From Oscillospiraceae bacterium (GTDB lineage Bacteria; Bacillota; Clostridia; Oscillospirales; CAG-272): DNA of 39,807 bases. Under the pieces are notes generated by a model. It saw only the letters and a list, made by a program, of their open reading frames with translations. It was not told the DNA's origin and searched no databases. The DNA lies in the NCBI GenBank assembly GCA_015063645.1, contig SVTS01000017.1, positions 1 through 39,807 on the forward strand, given 5' to 3'. Positions within the stretch are counted from its first letter, which is position 1. Every line of letters begins with the position of its first letter. This document shows positions 17,031 through 23,656 of this stretch, in pieces. Made by a program: the position numbers and the translations under genes.

Positions 17031-17790
17031 ACTCCACCGTATCCAGTATGGATTTCATCTGCAAAAGCAGTTCGTTTTTGCTTCCGCCCCGCAGGGTGAT
17101 GTGATAGACGGCACCGTTGTCCATGTACAGCGCGGATACAGCATTTGCGCCACTCATCGTCTTATAGGATGCGAGGGACACGGATGTCCCGTCAGTGAGG
17201 GTGTAGTCGTACATTTTCGGAGTGGATCCCGTCAGGATATTGAGCGGTCCCCCCCTCAGATGAACGTCGATCGAGCCATTCTCCCACGCGCCCGTCAGCG
17301 GAATCTGCACATAGAGGCTAACCACCTCGTCAGCCGTACCGCATGCCCACATCCGATAGAATTCAGCATCGACCGCTGTCGGCAAACGGAACAGATAATC
17401 GAGAAACTCTTCCATCTCCGCACGATCCTCTGTCTCATAAAGCGTGGCGGGATCGCCCGCAGAAAACACATACGGCGCGATATTCGCAAGTGCTTTTTCG
17501 CTCAGCGGCGCGTTTATATCTTCGTCCGTGTGGAAGCCATTTGGTTTCACCTTGTTTCCGTCACTGTCGAGGGAATAATACCGGCTGCCCTCCTGCAGAA
17601 GCATGGAACCGGCTGCTGCCGCACTCATCAGCATGCACAGACACAGCATTGCCATCACGGCAGCTGCCGCGGGACGGATCCGACGGTGCGTCCGCTTCGC
17701 TTTCGGCGAAGCAATCGCGTCCATGATCTCCGTTTTCATCGCAGGAATCTCCATGGCAAGGTATTCTTCTTTCAGTTTCTTTTCGTTCAT
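17029..17790 (-). CDS. Membrane-anchored putative anti-sigma factor
   Basis: 253 residues with a basic cytoplasmic N-terminus, one membrane segment (about 41-64) and a ~190-residue extracellular region. Known anti-sigma families were not recognised by motif. The call rests on topology and on its position 11 bases after the ECF sigma gene. The extracellular part holds no clear enzyme signature; its C-terminal half could be a small ligand-binding or protease-sensitive domain. It would hold the sigma factor at the membrane until a surface signal arrives. Confidence 0.6.
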   Translation of the reverse strand: MNEKKLKEEYLAMEIPAMKTEIMDAIASPKAKRTHRRIRPAAAAVMAMLCLCMLMSAAAAGSMLLQEGSRYYSLDSDGNKVKPNGFHTDEDINAPLSEKALANIAPYVFSAGDPATLYETEDRAEMEEFLDYLFRLPTAVDAEFYRMWACGTADEVVSLYVQIPLTGAWENGSIDVHLRGGPLNILTGSTPKMYDYTLTDGTSVSLASYKTMSGANAVSALYMDNGAVYHITLRGGSKNELLLQMKSILDTVE

Positions 17791-17801
17791 TCTGATCCTC
17801 C

Positions 17802-18281
17802 TTACTCTTCCGGCGTCAGATATTTCGCCAGTTTCTTTTTCGCACGTTCGTATTTCTTGCGGACGCTGTCTTCACGGATATGCAGATGTGCCGCAAGTTC
17901 CGCATAAGGCGTTTCCGTCACGGCGCGCTCATACACAATTGCTCTCTCCGCCGGGGACAGCTTTTCCAGAGCCGCCGTCATCTCAGCGGAAAGGGGACGG
18001 CTGTCCTCACGGGGAAGCGGCACAAACAGTTTTTTCATACGGATGATATCCACACAGGCGCGGTAGGTACAGCGGTACAGATATGCCCGTACCGCCTGCG
18101 GATCCCGCACGGATGCGCGGTGTTTCCACAGGGAGATAAACGCATTCTGCACCGCGTCCGACGCATCGGCGCCGGAGAGGAGAATCCCCGCCGCGTAGCG
18201 GTACAATTCCGGCGAAAGTGCATCTATGGCGTTTTCCAGCGCCGCTTCATCCCCGGTCAGCAGGGCATCTGCGTCATACAT
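17802..18281 (-). CDS. ECF-type RNA polymerase sigma factor
   Basis: 159 residues with the two ECF regions: sigma2 around DASDAVQNAFISLWKHR and sigma4 with an HTH around TPYAELAAHLHIREDSVRKK. ECF factors redirect RNA polymerase to envelope-stress or other signal-specific promoters. The ATG at 18281 has AAGGAGG seven bases upstream. A CGTCTAAT element 44 bases upstream suggests autoregulation. Partner: the membrane protein immediately downstream. Confidence 0.92.
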   Translation of the reverse strand: MYDADALLTGDEAALENAIDALSPELYRYAAGILLSGADASDAVQNAFISLWKHRASVRDPQAVRAYLYRCTYRACVDIIRMKKLFVPLPREDSRPLSAEMTAALEKLSPAERAIVYERAVTETPYAELAAHLHIREDSVRKKYERAKKKLAKYLTPEE

Positions 18282-18324
18282 ATTTCATCCTCCTTGGGTA
18301 TTTTTTGAAGATCTTCACCCATTA

Positions 18325-18350
18325 GACGGAAATAATCCGTTTTTTGTGAC
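18325..18350 (-). promoter_or_regulatory. Candidate ECF-type promoter for the sigma gene
   Basis: On the minus strand TGTCAC, then 17 bases, then CGTCTAAT. CGTC is the -10 core preferred by many Firmicute ECF sigma factors. The match to the element on the opposite strand of the same intergenic region supports autoregulation. Confidence 0.45.
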
Positions 18351-18370
18351 AGCCGGGCGGAATTTTCTGC

Positions 18371-18398
18371 GAACTTTTTTCGTCATTCGTCGTCCAAT
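18371..18398 (+). promoter_or_regulatory. Candidate ECF-type promoter for the VanW gene
   Basis: GAAC (18371-18374), 16-base spacer, CGTCCAAT (18391-18398), close to the GAAC-N16-CGTC pattern of ECF promoters and sharing CGTCyAAT with the divergent sigma promoter. Confidence 0.45.
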
Positions 18399-18425
18399 AG
18401 ACAGACAACCGAGAGGAGGACCGCC

Positions 18426-19247
18426 ATGCCGCGTCGTTTATTCTGTGAAATCTGTCCCGCCGCCTACCGTATCTCCCTTGCCGTACACCGGATGGAGAGG
18501 CACATACAGAATGCCCTGCGGCGGAATCTGGCAAAACAGATTTCCGCCGAAACGCTCCCTGTACGGGTTTATGAGTCCGCTTCCCTGATCCGCCGCACGC
18601 TGGGCAATGCGGATCCTGCCCTGCAGGAGGGGAAAGCGGTCAATCTCGCTATTGCCGCGCCGCGTCTGGACGGTGTTCTGATCCGTCCCGGGGAAGAATT
18701 CTCCTTCTGGCATCTGGTGGGTGCGGTCACTGCCCGGCAGGGATATAAAACCGGCATGATCATTCAGAACGGGAAAGCAGCCTCGGACATCGGCGGCGGC
18801 ATGTGTCAGATGACCAATCTGCTCCACTGGCTGGTGCTCCACTCCCCACTGACTATCACGGAGCATCATCACCATGACGGATACGATCTCTTTCCCGATT
18901 ACGGGCGCACGGTACCATTCGGCACGGGTACATCGATTCTGTACAATTATATTGACTACCGTTTCCGCAACGATACGGCGGACACGTTCCAGCTGCGGAT
19001 ATGGACGGACGAAAAATATCTGCACGGAGAGCTGTATTCCGACAGGGCGCAGCCGCTGCGGTATCACATCACAGCGGAGGATGAGCATTTTGTCAGGGAA
19101 TCGGACGGCGTATACCGCATCTCCCGCGTCATGAGGCGGGTAACCGATGCCGCAACGGGAAATGTGCTGGAAACGCAGTGCATCAAAAATAATCACGCAA
19201 AAATTCTGTACGACGAGGCATTTGTCACAGACCGGATACGGGAGTGA
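18426..19247 (+). CDS. VanW-family protein
   Basis: 273 residues with a VanW domain in the middle: RPGEEFSFWHLVG, GGGMCQMTNLLHWLVLHSP and EHHHHDGYDLFPDYG are recognisable. VanW accompanies some vanB-type vancomycin resistance clusters but is widespread in Clostridia without them; its biochemical role is not known. No van ligase or dehydrogenase is present here, so resistance is not implied. RBS GAGGAGG precedes the ATG. It is divergent from the ECF sigma gene and may belong to that regulon. Confidence 0.88.
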   Translation: MPRRLFCEICPAAYRISLAVHRMERHIQNALRRNLAKQISAETLPVRVYESASLIRRTLGNADPALQEGKAVNLAIAAPRLDGVLIRPGEEFSFWHLVGAVTARQGYKTGMIIQNGKAASDIGGGMCQMTNLLHWLVLHSPLTITEHHHHDGYDLFPDYGRTVPFGTGTSILYNYIDYRFRNDTADTFQLRIWTDEKYLHGELYSDRAQPLRYHITAEDEHFVRESDGVYRISRVMRRVTDAATGNVLETQCIKNNHAKILYDEAFVTDRIRE

Positions 19248-19250
19248 AAA

Positions 19251-19292
19251 ACGCAGGAAACGCATTACGCGTTCCCTGCGTTTTGTTTTTTC
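19251..19292. terminator. Terminator between VanW and AraC genes
   Basis: AACGCAGGAAACGC (19251-19264) pairs with 19270-19283 with one mismatch, followed by TTTTGTTTTTT on the plus strand. It overlaps the last codons of the convergent AraC gene. Confidence 0.8.
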
Positions 19293-20125
19293 CTCTCCCG
19301 CTTGCGGTATTCCCCCGGCGTCATGCCCGTCTCGCGGCGGAACATATAAATGAAGGAAGCCTCTCTGGCAAAGCCGCATTTTTCGGCAATAATGGGCAGG
19401 GGCATATCCTCCTTCAGCCAGACCTTGGCGCGGGCAAGGCGGATCGCGGTAATGAACTCATAAACCGTATACCGCGTGGACGCGCGGAAATCCCGCATCA
19501 ACTTGGCACGGCTGATATAGAACCGCTTCGCCAGATCATCCACGCTCAGTGTCTCCTCGATGTGCTCCACAATATACTGCACCAGTTCCTGCAGATACGC
19601 CGGCATGGCGGATGATGCGGCAGGTGCGGACGGCAGCAGTTCGCTTACCTCATGCAGAAGCAGGGACAGTGCACTGACCCATACGCTCTTGGGCAGCTGT
19701 TCCGATTGCGCCTGTGCCAGTTTATACAGATACGGCTCCAGCAGTGCAATCGTCTCCGCATCCACGGGAATTGCGCACGCCTGATGATCTGCCAGTCTGC
19801 CGAGGGAGCAGATGCCGTCGAATTCTGCGAGTACGTCCGCATGGAACGCCACCTGCCAGCGTTCGTACAGATCATCGCCCAGCGTATTGGAAGAATGGAG
19901 CACGTAGGGCGCACGGTACACGATGCACGGCGTCGTGGTTTCGATGAGCTGTCCGTTCGCCGTATGGCGGATGGCTATGGGGGAACGGTTGATGATGATT
20001 TCGTAGTTCTGATGCAGATGGGGATCCATTTTTTTACCGTGATCCAGATACAGTGTTGCAAGAAAACGCTTGGAGCCGCATTCACCGCTGAAACTTTCCA
20101 CAAGTCCCTTCCTTATTCTTGCCAT
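19265..20125 (-). CDS. AraC-family transcriptional regulator
   Basis: 286 residues: an N-terminal cupin-like sensing domain (HQNYEIIINRSPIAI region) and a C-terminal pair of helix-turn-helix motifs (TLSVDDLAKRFYISRAKLMRDFR and the second around PIIAEKCGFAREASFIYMFRRETGMTPGEYRK). Such proteins usually switch sugar-uptake or catabolic genes in response to a ligand. It is divergent from the solute-binding lipoprotein gene, its most likely target. RBS GGAGAGG precedes the ATG. Confidence 0.92.
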   Translation of the reverse strand: MARIRKGLVESFSGECGSKRFLATLYLDHGKKMDPHLHQNYEIIINRSPIAIRHTANGQLIETTTPCIVYRAPYVLHSSNTLGDDLYERWQVAFHADVLAEFDGICSLGRLADHQACAIPVDAETIALLEPYLYKLAQAQSEQLPKSVWVSALSLLLHEVSELLPSAPAASSAMPAYLQELVQYIVEHIEETLSVDDLAKRFYISRAKLMRDFRASTRYTVYEFITAIRLARAKVWLKEDMPLPIIAEKCGFAREASFIYMFRRETGMTPGEYRKRERKKQNAGNA

Positions 20126-20157
20126 GACCTCTCCTCCGTTGATACTTTTTCGATATA

Positions 20158-20186
20158 ATTATACCACATCATATATCATTTGTATA
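20158..20186 (-). promoter_or_regulatory. Probable promoter of the AraC gene
   Basis: Minus strand TATACA, 17 bases, TATAAT with TGG immediately before the -10 (extended -10). The -35 is weak. Confidence 0.45.
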
Positions 20187-20204
20187 CTTTTTTATAGAAT
20201 TTCC

Positions 20205-20229
20205 TGTTATAATTATAACAGTTCGAACT
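20205..20229 (+). promoter_or_regulatory. Extended -10 overlapping two tandem palindromes
   Basis: TGTTATAAT (20205-20213) is a likely extended -10 for the lipoprotein gene. It is embedded in the perfect palindrome GTTATAATTATAAC (20206-20219), which is directly followed by a second, AGTTCGAACT (20220-20229). Symmetric sites over a promoter are good operator candidates, for example for the divergent AraC protein or another regulator. Confidence 0.45.
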
Positions 20230-20256
20230 AAAAAACAAATAAAAGGAGATTCTGTT

Positions 20257-21759
20257 ATGAAAAAAGCACTGTCCGCTCTTCTTGCTTCGCTTATGCTCGT
20301 ATCCTCCCTCGCCGCCTGTGCGTCCGACGGCGACACACCCGCTGTGACGGACGGCGAAACCACGCCTGCAGCTTCCGTCGATACCACCACCGCAGAGGAA
20401 ACCACCACCGAGCCGCCCGAAACCAAATATGAGCTGGCGGTCAAGAGTGCCGATTACAAGGGGGCCGATTTCAACGTACTTACGCTGGTAAGACAGGCGC
20501 CCGGCAATCAGAATCAGTATATCGACATTCACTGGGCTGAGGATCTGGAAGGCGACATTTATAACGATGCAGTGCATGAACGTAATCAGAAAATTGAAGA
20601 GGATTATAAGATCGTCATTAAAGTCACGCAGGAAGCAAAGCCCGCTAACATCCTTACAAATCTGGTTTCAGCAGGAGACACCACATACAGCACCGTATCT
20701 TTCATGATGGAAGAAATCATGACCATGGCACAGAAAAATACGCTGCATGACCTTTCAAAACTGGATACACTGCAGTGGGACGCTCCCTGGTGAGATAAGG
20801 CTTCCATCCGTGATCTCTCCTTGGGATCCAAAATGTTTTTCATCACGGGCGATCTCAGCGTAATGGATGAAGAAATGCTGTACCTCATGATGTTCAACAA
20901 GAATCTGCTCAAAAACTACAACCTGGAAGATCCCTATGAGCTTGTTCGTCAAGGCAAATGGACGCTGGATAAACTCCATAGCATGGCGCAGGGTGTCAAT
21001 AAGGATCTGGACGGCAACGGTATATTCGACGAGAATGATCTTTACGGATTTGCCAATGACTATGCCACCGCACACATTCACTTCTATGCCGCAGGAGGTA
21101 CCACAGCGAAACTGGACAAGAACGGTATACCGTATCTGACCCTGATGAGTGAAAGAAATCAGGAAGTTATCGAGCGTATCGCTTCTCTTTACCATGACAA
21201 AAACTCCGTCATCAACGCCTCGGAACTCAAAGGAACGTGGACTACTCTCCGTGTCATGAGAGAAACAGACAAGACCCTGTTCTCCGCAGGCTGTGTATAC
21301 AACATTCCCTACTACCGCAACATGACCTCCGATTACGGCATTCTGCCTCTGCCTAAACATTCGGAGGATCAGGAAAACTACTGTCATCTGGTTGCATCCA
21401 ACGGTGCTACCGCCTTCACTATTCCGATCTCTCTCACGGGAGAAGCTGTGGAACGCACCTGCGTCATCCTCGCCGCACTTTCCGCCAATTCCGAGGAAGC
21501 GGTCGCCGCACACTATGAAATCAATCTGAAATCCAAGAATGCCCGCGACGTAGAGAGTCAGGAAATGCTGGAGATCATCTTCAACACTAAGTACTATGAT
21601 CTTGCCAAGGTATACCGCTGGACCGCGTATGCCAACACGCTGGAGACCAAGGTAATCGTCGCCGCCATCAAAGAACCCGGCACATTCGCCTCCAAGTATG
21701 AAGCCAATAAGACCGCCGCTGAAACGGCTATGAAGGCAACCTACGAATTCTTCAAATAA
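20257..21759 (+). pseudogene. Extracellular solute-binding lipoprotein interrupted by in-frame TGA
   Basis: The reading frame is continuous for 501 codons except for one TGA at 20791-20793 (codon 179). The first part starts with a lipoprotein signal peptide ending SLAAC (Cys21), then an acidic Thr-rich linker. After the stop the same frame continues without any shift through residues typical of carbohydrate ABC transporter substrate-binding proteins (DLSLGSKMFFITGDLS). The stop falls where related proteins have PWWD, so TGG to TGA is the likely change. TGA is a normal stop in neighbouring genes, so Trp recoding is unlikely. It may be a recent nonsense mutation or a sequencing/assembly error. 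No permease genes are nearby. RBS AAAAGGAG precedes the ATG. Confidence 0.75.
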
Positions 21760-21781
21760 ACTGCAAAAAAATCGTTTGCAC

Positions 21782-21810
21782 TTGACAATTCATTATTGTG
21801 GATATATAAT
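21782..21810 (+). promoter_or_regulatory. Sigma-A promoter for the URO-D-like gene
   Basis: TTGACA (21782-21787), 17-base spacer, TATAAT (21805-21810). A perfect match, so this gene is transcribed independently of the broken lipoprotein gene. Confidence 0.9.
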
Positions 21811-21844
21811 CTACACAGACAGTTAATCGCACACGGAGGCAAAT

Positions 21845-23068
21845 ATGGCAAAAGAACTGTACGATCTGGCGCAGCGCGTATCCGAAATTGCACGGAGTGA
21901 TCAGATGAACGAAAAGCGCCGCATCTGGCGGACGCAGAACAGCTTTCAGAATCCGATCCCGCCGATCTATCTGCGGGCGTTCGCGTTTGCGGAGAATTTT
22001 GATCAGCGCGTACTTACGTGTACCGACCCGCTGCTGCGGAGATATGAGGTAATGCTGCATGAATCGCTGTACCGCAGTACACTGGGGGACGATTTCATCA
22101 TTGAGCCATGGCTGAGAATGGATGCGGCTTACCGGATGCCAAACGGTCACAGGTGGGGTGTACCTGTCGCGCTGGGCGAACGCCCAAAGCCCGGCGGTGC
22201 CGCCGCCTACAAGCCGATTCTGACCGAAGAGGATTTTTCCTGTCTCCGTGCAAGCGCCTACGAGGTGGATGAGCAAAAAACAGCATTGCAGAAGGAAAAG
22301 CTGGAGGAGGCACTGGGCGGTGCGCTTCCCGTATTCGTATCCCGGGAGGGTCCTTACGGGATGTGGTCGTGCGATATCTCCACCGATCTTGCCAAGCTGC
22401 GCGGGCTGGAACAGCTGATGTGGGATGTCTATGACAATCCCGACTGGCTGCATTCTCTCCTTGCGTTCATGCGTGACAGCATCCTGGAAGCGCATCGGCA
22501 AGCGGAGGAAGCGGGTGGATTCTCCCTTGCGGATCACCAGAACCAGTGCATGCCGTATGCGATGGAATTGGACGATCCCGATCCCGCCGTCACGGGCGTG
22601 CCGCGTAAAAAGCTGTGGCGATTCCTCGCCGCGCAGGAATTCACCGCGTTCAGCCCTGAGATGTTCTGGGAATTCATCCTGCAGTATCAGAAACCCATTA
22701 TGGAAGCGTTCGGGCTCAGTGCCTACGGATGCTGTGAAAATCTGACCGGTGTGATTCCCTATCTTCGCCGCATCAAAAATCTGCGCCGGATCGCCGTTTC
22801 TCCTTTTGCGGACGTCCGCCGGTGCGCCGAGCAGATCGGCAGGGATTATATCCTGTCCTGGCGTCCGAATCCCTCCTCCATGGTATCGCAGGGGCTGGAC
22901 GAGGATTTTGTGCGCAGACACATGCGCGAGCATTTTGCCATCTTCAAAGAGAACCACAACGTATTTGACATTACGCTCAAGGACGTTGAAACGGTCAGCC
23001 ACCAGCCTGAAAATGTCCGCCGCTGGACGGAGATTGTTCGCGAAGAAATCGTACGCTGCTTTGGATGA
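21845..23068 (+). CDS. Uroporphyrinogen decarboxylase-like (URO-D/MtaA-type) barrel protein
   Basis: 407 residues. The C-terminal half resembles the URO-D/methyltransferase barrel fold: AYGCCENLTGVIPYLRRIKNLRRIAVSPFADV, ILSWRPNPSSM, and an ending DVETVSHQPENVRRWTEIVREE. Clostridial genomes carry many such paralogues near sugar-transport genes; they are generally not haem enzymes and their substrates are unknown. A Cys pair (CC) and nearby His residues could bind a metal, as in corrinoid methyltransferases, but this is inference. RBS GGAGG lies five bases before the ATG. Confidence 0.72.
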   Translation: MAKELYDLAQRVSEIARSDQMNEKRRIWRTQNSFQNPIPPIYLRAFAFAENFDQRVLTCTDPLLRRYEVMLHESLYRSTLGDDFIIEPWLRMDAAYRMPNGHRWGVPVALGERPKPGGAAAYKPILTEEDFSCLRASAYEVDEQKTALQKEKLEEALGGALPVFVSREGPYGMWSCDISTDLAKLRGLEQLMWDVYDNPDWLHSLLAFMRDSILEAHRQAEEAGGFSLADHQNQCMPYAMELDDPDPAVTGVPRKKLWRFLAAQEFTAFSPEMFWEFILQYQKPIMEAFGLSAYGCCENLTGVIPYLRRIKNLRRIAVSPFADVRRCAEQIGRDYILSWRPNPSSMVSQGLDEDFVRRHMREHFAIFKENHNVFDITLKDVETVSHQPENVRRWTEIVREEIVRCFG

Positions 23069-23072
23069 TCCG

Positions 23073-23112
23073 AAAAAATTCCGCGGCAGGAGCACAGCCG
23101 CGGGATTTTTTT
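23073..23112 (+). terminator. Intrinsic terminator
   Basis: AAAAAATTCCGCGGC (23074-23087 region) pairs with GCCGCGGGATTTTTTT, ending in a seven-T tract. It ends the URO-D-like transcript. Confidence 0.9.
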
Positions 23113-23123
23113 GCGTGCATGTA

Positions 23124-23152
23124 TTGACAAATGTAGAACGAAGTGGTATACT
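23124..23152 (+). promoter_or_regulatory. Sigma-A promoter for the blaI-like gene
   Basis: TTGACA (23124-23129), 17-base spacer, TATACT (23147-23152) with TGG before the -10. ACAAATGT (23127-23134) overlaps the -35 and faintly resembles the TACA/TGTA half-sites of BlaI operators; this is too weak to call as an operator. Confidence 0.85.
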
Positions 23153-23195
23153 ATAACCGTAAAATAAAAATGGTTTCTGCAAGGAGAATCTGATT

Positions 23196-23600
23196 ATGAA
23201 GAAAACAGCTGGATTTATCAAACTCCCGGAGAGCGAGCTGGAAGTGATGCAGATCATCTGGGATATGGAACGCGAGGGATACAAGGATATCCACGCAGGT
23301 GAAATGTTCAAATTCGCTCCCGCTATCGGCAGACTGAAGCTGACCACCGTCCTTACCCTGATCACCCGGCTGATCGGCAAGGGATTCCTTTCCGTACGCA
23401 AAGTCGGCCGCGTCAACTGTTACACTTCGCTTGTGGATGAGACCGCGTACAAGAATTTTGCCACAAAGGATTTTCTGGAAACGATGTACAAAAACAATGC
23501 CTCCGGACTGATTTCCGCCCTTATCGGCGGTGACTGTCTCAGAGAGAGTGACATCGATGCCCTGCGCAGATATATTGACGAATCCGAAAACGCCGAATAA
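23196..23600 (+). CDS. BlaI/MecI-family transcriptional repressor
   Basis: 134 residues with the penicillinase-repressor winged-helix pattern: LPESELEVMQIIWDMER at the start, LKLTTVLTLITRLIGKGFLSVRK for the recognition helix and wing, then a dimerisation tail. BlaI repressors bind operators as dimers and are inactivated by cleavage triggered by the partner M56 peptidase, which is the next gene. The usual AYTTVLT reads KLTTVLT. It probably controls itself and the peptidase gene. RBS AAGGAG precedes the ATG. Confidence 0.92.
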   Translation: MKKTAGFIKLPESELEVMQIIWDMEREGYKDIHAGEMFKFAPAIGRLKLTTVLTLITRLIGKGFLSVRKVGRVNCYTSLVDETAYKNFATKDFLETMYKNNASGLISALIGGDCLRESDIDALRRYIDESENAE

Positions 23601-23656
23601 TCCGACTCTGTTTCCCATCCGGGAAACGCCATATCTGCAGAAAGGATGCTTTGCCC

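Noticed and set aside
18426-19247. Vancomycin resistance locus
   Set aside because: Only a VanW-family gene is present; no vanH, ligase, vanX or VanRS genes are nearby, and VanW is common in Clostridia without resistance.
20791-20793. TGA as selenocysteine or reassigned Trp codon
   Set aside because: Many neighbouring genes use TGA as their true stop, including overlapping ATGA junctions, so Trp reassignment does not fit. The local hairpin lacks a recognisable bacterial SECIS loop, and the family has Trp at this position.
23124-23140. BlaI operator (TACA/TGTA dyad) over the blaI promoter
   Set aside because: Only ACA-AA-TGT is symmetric; too short to separate from chance.
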